Positions 45,161-53,834 of a DNA stretch of 64,000 nucleotides are shown piece by piece. Within the stretch, counting starts at the first letter, position 1; each line of letters starts with the position of its first letter. Both the position numbers and the translations under genes were made by a program. Under the pieces are notes generated by a model. That model saw nothing but the letters and a program-made list of their open reading frames with translations, ran no database searches and was not told where the DNA came from. The stretch comes from Bifidobacterium platyrrhinorum (GTDB lineage Bacteria; Actinomycetota; Actinomycetes; Actinomycetales; Bifidobacteriaceae), in assembly GCF_010667645.1 (NCBI RefSeq), contig NZ_WHZV01000002.1, forward strand, positions 143,913 to 207,912, given 5' to 3'.

Positions 45161-45380
45161 CGCGTCCGCCCGCGCCGCGGCGCGCCGGCGGCACGGACGC
45201 GCGGCCTTGTCGTGGTGGCTCGGCATAATGGGAAAGCTTGTGTCTGGAGGGGAGACCCGCTAGCACAGCACAGCAATATAAGTTGCGGGAGGAGACCGCG
45301 CGACCGTGCGCGTTCCGTCGCGGATGCGAGCGGACGGGCGGCGACCGGCTGCACCGCGTTATAGAAAGAAGAACCATAAC
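45161..45380 (+). other. Promoter and leader of rplK-rplA
   Basis: CATAAT at 45224-45229 is a possible -10 box, giving a leader of roughly 145 bases. Two similar blocks, GGAGGGGAGACC (45246) and GGGAGGAGACCGC (45287), lie in it. In other bacteria L1 binds this leader to repress its own operon; whether these blocks do that is unproved. Confidence 0.45.
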
Positions 45381-45812
45381 ATGGCTCCCAAGAAGAAAGT
45401 CTCCGCGCTGATCAAGCTGCAGATTCAGGCTGGCAAGGCCAACCCGGCCCCGCCGCTGGGTCCTGCGCTGGGTTCGCACGGCGTCAACATCATGGACTTC
45501 TGCAAGGCCTACAACGACAAGACCAAGGACAAGATGGGCCAGGTGATCCCGGTTGAGATCACCGTGTACGAAGACCGTTCCTTCACCTTCATCCTGAAGA
45601 CCCCGCCGGCGGCCGCGCTGCTGAAGAAGGCCGCGGGCATCGACAAGGGCACCGAGAACCCGCTGACCCACAAGGTCGGTTCCGTCACCAAGGCGCAGGT
45701 CCGTGAGATCGCCGAGACCAAGATGGCCGATCTCTCCGCCCGCGACATCGAAGCCGGCATGAAGATCATCGAAGGCACCGCCCGTTCCATGGGCATCACG
45801 GTGACCGACTGA
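45381..45812 (+). CDS. rplK: 50S ribosomal protein L11
   Basis: This 143-residue L11 has the diagnostic [20 protein letters not shown] and the C-terminal rRNA-binding part ending [12 protein letters not shown]. It forms the GTPase-associated centre. Start at MAPKKK after AAGAAGAACCATAAC. rplA follows 15 bases later. It has its own promoter region because a cassette separates it from nusG. Confidence 0.98.
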   Translation: MAPKKKVSALIKLQIQAGKANPAPPLGPALGSHGVNIMDFCKAYNDKTKDKMGQVIPVEITVYEDRSFTFILKTPPAAALLKKAAGIDKGTENPLTHKVGSVTKAQVREIAETKMADLSARDIEAGMKIIEGTARSMGITVTD

Positions 45813-45827
45813 TAAGGAGAAGGACAG

Positions 45828-46520
45828 ATGGCTAAGCATTCCAAGAAGTACCGCGAAGCGGCCGAGAAGGTCGATCGTAACAACCTGTACACCCCCGACC
45901 AGGCCATCGCGCTGCTCAAGAGCATGCCGGCCCGCAACTTCGACGAGACCGTCGAAGCGGTGCTCCGCCTGAACGTCGACCCGCGCAAGGCCGACCAGCT
46001 GGTCCGCGGCACCGTGAGCCTGCCTCACGGCACCGGCAAGACCGTCAAGGTCCTCGTCTTCGCCCGTGGCCCGCAGGCCACCGCGGCCGCCGAGGCCGGC
46101 GCCGACATCGTCGGCGACGACGACCTGATCGCCAAGGTGCAGGGCGGCTTCCTCGACTTCGACTCCGTCGTCGCCACCCCGGACATGATGGGCAAGGTCG
46201 GCCGTCTGGGCCGCGTGCTCGGCCCGCGTGGCCTCATGCCGAACCCGAAGACCGGCACCGTGACCATGGACGTCGCCAAGGCCGTCAAGGACATCAAGGC
46301 CGGTAAGATCGAGTTCCGCGTGGACAAGAACGGCAACCTCTCCTTCCTCATCGGCAAGGCCTCCTTCGCCGAGAACGCGCTGGACGAGAACTTCCACGCC
46401 GTGGCCGAAGAGGTCAAGCGCCTCAAGCCGGCCACCGTGAAGGGCCGTTACATCACCAAGGCGACCATCACCTCCACGATGGGCCCCGGCATCCCGGTCG
46501 ATCCGTCCGTGATCGCCTGA
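45828..46520 (+). CDS. rplA: 50S ribosomal protein L1
   Basis: This 230-residue L1 forms the mobile stalk by the E site and is often the repressor of its own operon. Signatures: [38 protein letters not shown] and [29 protein letters not shown] before the ATG is a strong ribosome site. The stop is next to a palindromic repeat. Confidence 0.98.
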   Translation: MAKHSKKYREAAEKVDRNNLYTPDQAIALLKSMPARNFDETVEAVLRLNVDPRKADQLVRGTVSLPHGTGKTVKVLVFARGPQATAAAEAGADIVGDDDLIAKVQGGFLDFDSVVATPDMMGKVGRLGRVLGPRGLMPNPKTGTVTMDVAKAVKDIKAGKIEFRVDKNGNLSFLIGKASFAENALDENFHAVAEEVKRLKPATVKGRYITKATITSTMGPGIPVDPSVIA

Positions 46521-46522
46521 CG

Positions 46523-46586
46523 CAAAGCCCGGTGGGCTTTGTGTAATAGCGAGCAGCGATAGCGTCGCGAGCGTAGCTCGTTGCGC
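46523..46586 (+). repeat. Dispersed palindromic element, copy C
   Basis: CAAAGCCC-GGT-GGGCTTTG (46523-46541) is an eight-base-pair hairpin with a three-base loop, two bases after the rplA stop. It is followed by TAATAGCGAGC and a second stem around AGCGATAGCGTCGCG, ending TTGCGC. The GCGATAGCG core matches the second hairpin of the copy inside fas (60909-60928). Confidence 0.65.
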
Positions 46587-46599
46587 ATAAGCCGCACAG

Positions 46600-46634
46600 A
46601 AGACCCTCGGTTCCGCGAAGGAACCGAGGGTCTT
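46600..46634. terminator. Bidirectional terminator between rplA and the PucR gene
   Basis: AAGACCCTCGGTTCC (46600-46614) and GGAACCGAGGGTCTT (46620-46634) form a perfect 15-base-pair stem between convergent genes. Confidence 0.8.
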
Positions 46635-46664
46635 CGCATATCCATCAAACGTTCGTTCGCCCCC

Positions 46665-47471
46665 TCATCCTCGGGCCGCATGGATCCGCCCCAGCGCGAT
46701 CGCCGTGGTGAGCACGTACGCCTCGCGCGGGTTCGTCGCGTCCCATCCGGTCGTGTCGGCCGCGCGCTTCAACCGGTAGCGCACCGTGTTCGGATGCACG
46801 TTGAGCGTGCGCGCCGTCGTCTCCAGCGATCCCCCCGAGGCGAGGAACGTGGAGACGGTGAGCATCGTCGGATCGTCCGGATTGTCGCCGGCGAGCGAAC
46901 CGTAGACCACGTCGACGAGTTCGCGGCGGGCGTCCGCGTCGCCGAGCAAGGCGCGTTCCGGCAGCGCCTCCTCCGCGCGCAACGGCGTGGCCGCGCGCGG
47001 GCGGGGAGGCATCGCCGGCGCCGCCCGCAGCGTCGTCAACGCGGCGCCCAGCGTCGCGACCGCGCCGGACACGCCGTGACGGACCGGGCCGAGGCAGATC
47101 GGCGTGGACGTCGTGTCGAACGCCGCGGCGACCGACGTGCACGTCACCTCGGGGCTCGCGGCGGCCTCCACGCGGACTAGCGCGGCGACGACGCCGTCGC
47201 GCACCCCGATCAGCGGCTTGTCGCCGCCCAGATCGACGACCGCGCGCGTCACGTCGCGCGACGTCGCCTCGACCGTCGCCGCCGGCAGTCCCGCGATCGC
47301 GAAACAGGCGAACGCGCCGTCGAAGCCGAGCGCGCGCAGCAACGACGCCACGCGGTCGTCGGACAGGCCGGACGCCAGGCATTCGAACGCGACCTTCGCC
47401 AGCCGCGCGGCCGCGCCGTCGTCGTCCGCGGCGGAGGCGTCGCGCGTCAGCAGGTCCAGGAAATCAGTCAT
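46665..47471 (-). CDS. PucR/CdaR-type transcriptional regulator
   Basis: The protein has 268 residues. The last 60 are a PucR C-terminal helix-turn-helix (ETTARTLNVHPNTVRYRLKR). The first 200 form a GGDEF-like or GAF-like regulatory fold without recognisable ligand residues. It starts seven bases after a TACACT box. Because it stands near birA, bioY, accCD and fas it may be a lipid regulator. Actinobacterial FasR belongs to a different (TetR) family, so that role is only a suggestion. Confidence 0.88.
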   Translation of the reverse strand: MTDFLDLLTRDASAADDDGAAARLAKVAFECLASGLSDDRVASLLRALGFDGAFACFAIAGLPAATVEATSRDVTRAVVDLGGDKPLIGVRDGVVAALVRVEAAASPEVTCTSVAAAFDTTSTPICLGPVRHGVSGAVATLGAALTTLRAAPAMPPRPRAATPLRAEEALPERALLGDADARRELVDVVYGSLAGDNPDDPTMLTVSTFLASGGSLETTARTLNVHPNTVRYRLKRAADTTGWDATNPREAYVLTTAIALGRIHAARG

Positions 47472-47478
47472 GGCCCCC

Positions 47479-47484
47479 AGTGTA
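47479..47484 (-). promoter_or_regulatory. -10 box (TACACT) for the leaderless PucR gene
   Basis: On the minus strand TACACT ends seven bases before the ATG (47471). Confidence 0.5.
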
Positions 47485-47528
47485 GTAACCCGGGCTCGGG
47501 ATGCGGACGGTCGGAACCCGGAAACCCG

Positions 47529-49742
47529 TCAGCGGTCGCCGTCCGCCGCCTTGCGCGAATCGCGGTGGAACGTCAGACACAGGAAGGCGAAGCAGAACGC
47601 GACCGGCAGCATGTGGCGTTCGAAGTCGTTCGCCGGGGCGGTGATCATCACGCCCATGAGCAGCAGCAGCGGCAGATGCCAGGCCAATGCGCGCCAACGG
47701 CGCAGGACCACCTCGGCCGCGCCGATGAGCAGCGTCGCGATCACGTAGCAGTTGCCGTGCGTCACCCAGCCGAGCACCGGGATCGAACCCCACGACTTCG
47801 CGACACACGCCACCCAGTCGCGCCAATCGTGGTTCACGTACTTGATCCACGTGGAATTGTGCTGCACGTAGTCGCTGTTCACGTAGTAGTCCATCGACAC
47901 GTACGGCAGGTCGGCGATGTCGAAGTAGCCGTAGCATTTCGCCATCAGCGCGTCCATCGCCACCACCGGGTTCGCCCTGACGATCTCCAGCCACGCCTGG
48001 TTGAAGCCCTTCATGTCCTCGGGCTTCACCGAACGCCAGCGGTAGCTCACCTTCTTCGACTGGATGCCGGAGGACTTCACCGGATCGGCGTCCTGCGGGA
48101 AGTAGGCGTCGGCCATCTGGTCGAGGTTGAACACCGGCGCGAGCTCCTCGCGCGCCGAATCGGGGATGGAATCGGGGTCGCGCTGCGCGACGCGGGCGAT
48201 CATCTGCAATTGCACGCCGCGGCTTTCGATCGGGTCGCCGCCGATGATCCGGCCCGAGGAGACGGCCAGCGAGATGCCGCCATGGATGAGCACGGTGGGC
48301 AGCAGCAGCGCGGCCACGTACGTGGCCCAGCGGCGACGGTCGGCGAGGATCGCGAGCACGAATTCGAACACGAGCACGTACCACGCGTATTTCGCGGAGA
48401 TGAGCATCACGCAGTTCGCGGCGGCGAACGCGGCGAACGTGCGGCGGGGCAGACGGATCACGGTGCGGCGGGAACCGGACAGCACGCCCGTCGCGTACAG
48501 CTCGTACCAGATGCCGAACGCCCACAGGAACGCGAACGCGAACAGCGGCGACTTGGTCAGGGAGATGGTCGCGAACACGGGCAGCGGGCAGACCAGGAAG
48601 AACAGCAGGACCGCCAGACGCACGCCGGCATGCGCGGCCTGCGGCGGCAGGGCCGGGCGCGTGCCCATCTCCGGGTGCGCGAAACGCCGCGGCCGCACGG
48701 ACAGGCCGCGCTCGGGATGCGCGAAATCGTCGCGCGACGTGCGCACGTCCCAACGCCGCAGCCACGGCAGGTTGAGGAAGCGGTGCACGGTCGCGGCCGT
48801 GCAGCAGACGGCGAACAGGAACTGGACGGCCGCGAGCACGATGACGCCCCAGTCGTTCGAGCCGGTCAGATGGCGGCTCGCGGCCATCGTCGAGCCGTAC
48901 CAGAGGGTGAGCACGATGTTGTGCTGGTCGGTCAGGTACGTGGGGTCGGCCGGCCACAGGTAGTGCGCGGTGGGGTAGATGTCCATCGGGGCGAACGAGA
49001 AGAAGCCGATGTACGGCTGCTTCAAGCCGGTCCACTGGTTCCAGGCCCAGCTGAACTCGCGCGCCTGGCTGCGCAGGTCCGCGCCGAACGCGGCGAGCAG
49101 CGTGGTCGGCACCCACAGCCATCCGGCGAACAGGATGGTCCAGATCTTCCAGCGGCGGTCGGTGAGGCGCACCGTCCAACGCGCGAGGAACATGCGCGCA
49201 CGCGTCAGGCCGGTGCGCGCGGCCGCCGTCCGGCGCGCGCGACGGGTGCGCGGCGCGGGATCGTCGGTGCCGTTGATTCCGTTGGTTTTGTTGGTTTCGT
49301 TGGTGACGGGGGAGCCGTTGGCGACGTCGTTGACGGTGGCGTCATGGCCGGAACCGGGCCGGACTGGCGGGAAGCGCCGCGGCGTGAGCGCACCGGCGGG
49401 CGCGGCGGAGGTCCGTCCGAACAGCGGCTCGCGGCGTCCCCGCCTGACCAGCGCCACGATGATGAGCAGATACGCGACGAACGCCGTGACGCCGTACAAC
49501 GCGTTCGGCCAGCCGAACGCGGCGATCGAGGAATCCTCCCAATACAACGGTCCGACGGCCGTGCACCACGCCAGCCACAGGCAGGCCATCACGGCCAGCG
49601 CCCATCGCGCCGCCGCGCCGATCCGGCCGACCGCGCCGCCGCGGCGCGACCGGCGACGGCCGGCGGCGGCACCGGTCGCGGATCCTGCGGCGGTGGCGGC
49701 GGAATCGACCGAAGCGGAAGGGTTCGCGGTGACATCACTCAT
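47529..49742 (-). CDS. Large polytopic membrane protein, DUF6020-like
   Basis: This 737-residue protein has some 12 hydrophobic segments and a long extracytoplasmic loop (about residues 510-640, with FNLDQMADAYFPQD and a HNSTWIKYVNHDWRDWV segment). It resembles bifidobacterial DUF6020 proteins and GT-C-fold glycosyltransferases, although I cannot point to a catalytic aspartate pair with confidence. A hydrophilic insert near residues 145-165 is a low-complexity TNETNKTNGINGT run encoded by GTTGGT repeats (minus strand of 49275-49312). Start MSDVTANP at 49742 lies eight bases after TAGAAT. It is divergent from birA. Confidence 0.75.
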   Translation of the reverse strand: MSDVTANPSASVDSAATAAGSATGAAAGRRRSRRGGAVGRIGAAARWALAVMACLWLAWCTAVGPLYWEDSSIAAFGWPNALYGVTAFVAYLLIIVALVRRGRREPLFGRTSAAPAGALTPRRFPPVRPGSGHDATVNDVANGSPVTNETNKTNGINGTDDPAPRTRRARRTAAARTGLTRARMFLARWTVRLTDRRWKIWTILFAGWLWVPTTLLAAFGADLRSQAREFSWAWNQWTGLKQPYIGFFSFAPMDIYPTAHYLWPADPTYLTDQHNIVLTLWYGSTMAASRHLTGSNDWGVIVLAAVQFLFAVCCTAATVHRFLNLPWLRRWDVRTSRDDFAHPERGLSVRPRRFAHPEMGTRPALPPQAAHAGVRLAVLLFFLVCPLPVFATISLTKSPLFAFAFLWAFGIWYELYATGVLSGSRRTVIRLPRRTFAAFAAANCVMLISAKYAWYVLVFEFVLAILADRRRWATYVAALLLPTVLIHGGISLAVSSGRIIGGDPIESRGVQLQMIARVAQRDPDSIPDSAREELAPVFNLDQMADAYFPQDADPVKSSGIQSKKVSYRWRSVKPEDMKGFNQAWLEIVRANPVVAMDALMAKCYGYFDIADLPYVSMDYYVNSDYVQHNSTWIKYVNHDWRDWVACVAKSWGSIPVLGWVTHGNCYVIATLLIGAAEVVLRRWRALAWHLPLLLLMGVMITAPANDFERHMLPVAFCFAFLCLTFHRDSRKAADGDR

Positions 49743-49750
49743 AGGGCAGT

Positions 49751-49756
49751 ATTCTA
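49751..49756 (-). promoter_or_regulatory. -10 box (TAGAAT) for the DUF6020-like gene
   Basis: TAGAAT on the minus strand is followed by ACTGCCCT and then the ATG, so transcription probably starts at the codon itself. Confidence 0.55.
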
Positions 49757-49876
49757 CCGGCGGGGCGGAAACGGCTTCGGGCGATGCGGGCTGCGCCCCG
49801 CGACCTGGCGAACGCATACGTGGCGACGGGATGCCCGTGCGCCGGGCGGGCATTGGCGCGGGTAGACGCCCGGGCG

Positions 49877-49882
49877 TATGGT
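49877..49882 (+). promoter_or_regulatory. -10 box (TATGGT) for leaderless birA
   Basis: TATGGT is followed by GTTGCCC and the ATG at 49890. It contains the alternative ATG at 49878, which is therefore unlikely to be translated. Confidence 0.5.
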
Positions 49883-49889
49883 GTTGCCC

Positions 49890-50768
49890 ATGATTTCATT
49901 GCTGAAAGTCGCAGTGCCGCGGCTCGACAAGACCCGGGCGCTTGCGGATGGGGTGGTCGCGTTCGCCGAATCCGGTTCGACGCACGCCGACGCGCGCGAC
50001 ATGATCGGGCGCCGCGAGATCGCGTTGTCCAGCGACCTCGGCCTGCCGGTCACCGTCATCACGGCCGATTACCTGAGCAACGCGCTCGTGCGGTTCGGAC
50101 GCCAGTGGATCACCGCGCCGGGCAAGTCGCTGACCGCCACGTTCGTCACCGTCATCCCCACGTCCGTCGCGGACGACGAGATGGCCAACGGATGGCTGGA
50201 GATGATCGCCGGACTGTCCACCATGGACGCGTTGGGGAAGGCGCTCGACGCGTGCGGCGCGCGCCCGTACGAGGAGGATTGCGGGTTCCGCATCAAATGG
50301 CCGAACGACCTGTACTGCCACGACCTCAAGTTGGGCGGCACCGTCACCGAGGTGCTGCCGCTGCCGGACGACGTCACGCACAAGGCGGTGGTGTGCAGCG
50401 TCGGCATCAACCTGATGATGCCCGCCGACCGTCTGCCCACGCCGCAGGCCACGTCCCTGCAGATGAACGTGGGGCCGTTGCCGCCCGTCGACGAGCTGCG
50501 CGACGCGATCATCTCCGGGATCGTCACGTCCCTGCGCCGGCGGTTGGGCGCGTTCGTGCAGGATCCTGCGGTGCAGGCCGAGTCGCTGCGCGAGGAGATG
50601 GGCCGCGTGTGCTGGATGATGGGGCGCACGATCGACGCGCAGCTCATCGACGGCAGCGCCGTGCACGGCGAGGTGATCGCCCTCAACGACGATGCGTCGA
50701 TCAGCGTGCGCACCGACAACGGCGACGTGAGATCCCTCCTCGCCAGCGAAGTGGGATTGCTGCAATAA
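49890..50768 (+). CDS. birA: Biotin-[acetyl-CoA carboxylase] ligase
   Basis: This 292-residue enzyme attaches biotin to the carrier domain of AccC, encoded 1.2 kb downstream. Motifs: ESGSTHADARD, the biotinoyl-AMP loop RFGRQWITAPGKSL, the KWPND motif starting at Lys136 (IKWPNDLYC), and VCSVGINLM. A C-terminal SH3-like cap ends the protein. It lacks an N-terminal helix-turn-helix, so unlike E. coli BirA it should not act as a repressor. The start follows from -10 spacing; ATG 49878 is in frame. Confidence 0.93.
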   Translation: MISLLKVAVPRLDKTRALADGVVAFAESGSTHADARDMIGRREIALSSDLGLPVTVITADYLSNALVRFGRQWITAPGKSLTATFVTVIPTSVADDEMANGWLEMIAGLSTMDALGKALDACGARPYEEDCGFRIKWPNDLYCHDLKLGGTVTEVLPLPDDVTHKAVVCSVGINLMMPADRLPTPQATSLQMNVGPLPPVDELRDAIISGIVTSLRRRLGAFVQDPAVQAESLREEMGRVCWMMGRTIDAQLIDGSAVHGEVIALNDDASISVRTDNGDVRSLLASEVGLLQ

Positions 50769-50769
50769 A

Positions 50770-50800
50770 AGTATCCCCGCGGTGGTTCCGTGGGGATACT
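50770..50800 (+). terminator. Terminator after birA
   Basis: AGTATCCCC (50770-50778) pairs with GGGGATACT (50792-50800), with inner CGG/CCG pairs. From 50801 to 50880 several GTGGTTTCCCGTGG copies occur. Confidence 0.65.
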
Positions 50801-50901
50801 GTGTGGGGGTGTTCCCGTGGGTTCTTTGCGGTGGTTTCCCGTGGGGCCATGGTGGTTTCCCGTGGTGATTCCCCTCGGAGATATCGTCGGCTGTTGTGGG
50901 C

Positions 50902-51038
50902 GTCCCGATTTCTCGAAATCATCCTAGGTATCGAGAAATCGGGACACTAAGAGACTCTCAGCGTCCCGATTTCTCGAGAAAGCCGTTGCCTTCGAGAATC
51001 GGGGACACTGAGCGATTCCCAGTGTCCCCGATTCTCGA
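50902..51038. repeat. Hairpin array 3: two and a half 44-nt palindromes, period 61
   Basis: Unit one (50902-50945) pairs GTCCCGATTTCTCGA with TCGAGAAATCGGGAC, 15 perfect pairs and a 14-nt loop. Unit two is 50963-51006. A left half-unit GTCCCCGATTCTCGA is at 51024-51038, and its partner is missing because the bioY gene end begins at 51054. The two 17-nt spacers (50946-50962, 51007-51023) are related and partly palindromic. It lies between convergent birA and bioY. Unit length and period resemble arrays 1 and 2 although the stem sequence differs. Confidence 0.8.
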
Positions 51039-51053
51039 GAGCGGCGAAGAAAC

Positions 51054-51662
51054 TCAGCGGAGCTTGGCGAGACCGGCGGCGACGAGGGAGGCGGCGGCGG
51101 CCTTGACGATGTCGCCGACGACGAAGCCCATCGAGGCGAGGGCCACGACCATGAGCGGCGCGCCGGTCAATGCGGACTGGATGAGGAATCCGAACGCGTA
51201 GACGACCACGACGCCGCCGAGGAACGCGGCCGCGAAGTACCGCAATGCGGTGAGGAGCATTGCCGCGGCACCCTTGGCACGCGCCCCGCCCTTGACCAGG
51301 GCGATGACGATCACGCCCGGCAGGAAGCCGAGCAGGAATCCGGCGCTCGGCCCGACCAGCGCCATCGTGGAGGCACCGCCGGCGAACACCGGCAGTCCCA
51401 CGGCGCCGGCCGCCAGGTACGCGGCGACGGCGGCGCCGGCCTGGCGCCAGGTGAGCATGAGGCCGGCGAGCATGACGACGAAGGTCTGCAACGTGATCGG
51501 CACCGGCGTGCCCGGGATCGGGATCTCGCCCGCGGCGGCGGAGACCCACATGAGCACCGCGAACAGCAGGGGCTTCCAGGAGACGGCGGCGATGCGGCGC
51601 GCGGTGGAGACGGACTTGGCGGCGGACGATGGCGCGGCGGGCGCGGGGGTGTTGGACTGCAT
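51054..51662 (-). CDS. bioY: Biotin transporter BioY (ECF substrate-binding component)
   Basis: This 202-residue membrane protein has six hydrophobic segments and BioY signatures GTPVPITLQTFVVMLAG, GLPVFAGGASTMALVGPSAGFLLGF and the FVVGDIVKAAAASLVAA end. It captures biotin and works with shared ECF ATPases encoded elsewhere, or alone. AGAAGGGAA precedes ATG 51662. It is divergent from accC, and bifidobacteria are generally biotin auxotrophs, so it feeds birA and the carboxylase. Confidence 0.94.
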   Translation of the reverse strand: MQSNTPAPAAPSSAAKSVSTARRIAAVSWKPLLFAVLMWVSAAAGEIPIPGTPVPITLQTFVVMLAGLMLTWRQAGAAVAAYLAAGAVGLPVFAGGASTMALVGPSAGFLLGFLPGVIVIALVKGGARAKGAAAMLLTALRYFAAAFLGGVVVVYAFGFLIQSALTGAPLMVVALASMGFVVGDIVKAAAASLVAAGLAKLR

Positions 51663-51929
51663 GAGATTGGTTCCCTTCTCGTGAGAGGACGGATCCGGAA
51701 CCCGGCGGATCCCGGTCCCGTCCGTCCGGCCGCAGGACGATCCGCGGCCTTCCCGGCGCGGCGGCCGCGTCCCCGAAACGACAACGGGCCACGAACCACC
51801 GCCGGTGTTGCCCATGAGCATAAAACCGGAAAGCTACGGTGACGTTTGTGGAAGGTAACAAAACTTCGCATCGCGTTTTGTAGACGTTTCGATTGAAAGC
51901 GTCAATCTTCGGGAGCAGAATCTGACGAT

Positions 51930-53834
51930 ATGGGGAATATCGTCAAGAAACTACTCGTCGCCAACCGTGGCGAGATCGCCCTGCGCGTGGTCCGCACCGC
52001 GCGCGAGATGGGCATCGCCACGGTGGCCGTGTACGCCGAACAGGACCGCGACGCGCAATACGTCGACCTGGCCGACGAGGCGTACCTGCTGACCGGCGAC
52101 ACCTACCAGGACACGTACCTCAACGAGGACCTGCTCATCGACATCCTGAAGCGCTCCGGCGCCGATGCGGTGCACCCCGGTTACGGGTTCCTCTCCGAGG
52201 TGCCGTCCTTCGCCGCGAAGGTCGAGGCCGCCGGCGCGATCTGGGTGGGGCCGCACCACACCGCGCTCACCGAGCTCGGCGACAAGATCACCGCGCGCCG
52301 CGTCGCGCTGCGCGCCAAGGTGCCGCCCGTGCCCGGTCTGTCCGAATCGGTCAAGGACATCCGCACACTGCTCGACTTCGCGCACACGCACGGCTACCCG
52401 ATCATGATGAAGCGCACCGACGGCGGCGGCGGGCACGGCATCACCGTCGTGCGCGACGACGAGGAGCTGCGCCGCTTCTACACCAACCACGACGCGCTCG
52501 AGGGCGGCGACCTCGACGAGTACTTCATCGAGAAGTTCATCGACAAGGCGCGCCACGTCGAGACCCAGTCCGGCCGCGACTCCCATGGCAATTTCACCGT
52601 CTACTCCACGCGCGACTGCTCGCTGCAGCGGCGCAACCAGAAGCTCGTCGAGGAGGCGCCCGCCCCGTTCCTGCCCGACAAGGTGACCGAAACGCTCAAG
52701 GAGTATTCGCGTCGCCTGTTCGAAACGGTCGGCTACACGGGCCTGGGCACCTGCGAGTTCATGGTCACCCCGAACGGCAAGGTCTACTTCCTCGAGGTGA
52801 ACCCGCGCCTGCAGGTCGAACACACCGTCTCCGAGGAGGTGTGCGGCCTCGACCTGGTGCGCGAACAGCTCGACATCGCCGCCGGCGGCGCGCTCACGCC
52901 CGCGCCCGAACCGCGCGGCCACAGCTTCGAACTGCGCATCACCTCCGAGGATCCGGCCACGAACCTCACGCCGTCCTCCGGCACGCTGGAACGCATCGTC
53001 TGGCCGTCCGGCCCCGGCGTGCGCATCGACACCGGAGTCACGCAGGGCGACACCGTCTCGCCGAAGTTCGATTCGATGATGGGCAAGGTCGTCGTCACCG
53101 CGCAGGACCGCGCCGCCGCCGTGGCGCGCGTGCGCCGCGTGCTCGACGAGATGGTCATCGAAGGCGTGCCGACGCCGATCCCGCTGTTCAAGGAGATCTT
53201 CCGCGACGACGCGTTCACCGCCGAACACGGCCACGCGTTCGACGTGAGCACGAAATGGCTGGAACGCACGTACCTCAACCGCGAGGCCGACGCGGCGCGC
53301 GCCGGCCAGCCCGCGTCCCTGTCCGGCGCCAATGGCGAATCCTCCAAGGAGCCCACCGAGACGTTCGTCATCGAGATGAACGACCGCCGCGTCAAGCTCA
53401 CCGTGCCGGCCGACATCGTCGAGAACCTCACCGGCGGCGCCCGGGCGCGCGGCGCGAAACGGCCCACGCAGCCGTTGCGCGGCTCCGGCTCGCACGCCGG
53501 GGCCGGTGCGGCGCGTCCCGTGGACGACGGCGCGAAGTCCGGCGTCATCGCCTCGCCGATGCAGGCCGTCGTCACGCGCGTCAACGTGGCCGAGGGCCAG
53601 GAGGTCGCGAAGGGCGACCTGATCGTCGTGCTCGAGTCGATGAAGATGGAGAACTACGTGTACGCGCCGGCCGCGGGCACGGTGAAGAAGATCTTCGTCG
53701 GCCCGGCCGACGGCGTCGAAGCCGGCGACACGCTGGTCACGCTGGACGTGGTTGGGGCGTCCGGCTCGGCCGGCGGGCCGCGGGCCGCCGACGGCGCCGA
53801 CGCGGCCGACAAGGACAAGGAGGCCGCGGAATGA
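51930..53834 (+). CDS. accC: Acyl-CoA carboxylase alpha chain (biotin carboxylase + biotin carrier)
   Basis: This 634-residue enzyme carboxylates its own biotin with ATP and bicarbonate. The biotin carboxylase domain runs from KLLVANRGEIALRVVRTARE through the ATP-grasp region (YPIMMKRTDGGGGHGI, VTPNGKVYFLEVNPRLQVEH). A glycine- and alanine-rich linker leads to the carrier domain, where biotinyl-lysine is Lys572 in LESMKMENYVY. GGGAG lies 13 bases before the ATG. The stop overlaps the beta-chain start (ATGA), so subunits are coupled. Product feeds fas. Confidence 0.96.
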   Translation: MGNIVKKLLVANRGEIALRVVRTAREMGIATVAVYAEQDRDAQYVDLADEAYLLTGDTYQDTYLNEDLLIDILKRSGADAVHPGYGFLSEVPSFAAKVEAAGAIWVGPHHTALTELGDKITARRVALRAKVPPVPGLSESVKDIRTLLDFAHTHGYPIMMKRTDGGGGHGITVVRDDEELRRFYTNHDALEGGDLDEYFIEKFIDKARHVETQSGRDSHGNFTVYSTRDCSLQRRNQKLVEEAPAPFLPDKVTETLKEYSRRLFETVGYTGLGTCEFMVTPNGKVYFLEVNPRLQVEHTVSEEVCGLDLVREQLDIAAGGALTPAPEPRGHSFELRITSEDPATNLTPSSGTLERIVWPSGPGVRIDTGVTQGDTVSPKFDSMMGKVVVTAQDRAAAVARVRRVLDEMVIEGVPTPIPLFKEIFRDDAFTAEHGHAFDVSTKWLERTYLNREADAARAGQPASLSGANGESSKEPTETFVIEMNDRRVKLTVPADIVENLTGGARARGAKRPTQPLRGSGSHAGAGAARPVDDGAKSGVIASPMQAVVTRVNVAEGQEVAKGDLIVVLESMKMENYVYAPAAGTVKKIFVGPADGVEAGDTLVTLDVVGASGSAGGPRAADGADAADKDKEAAE

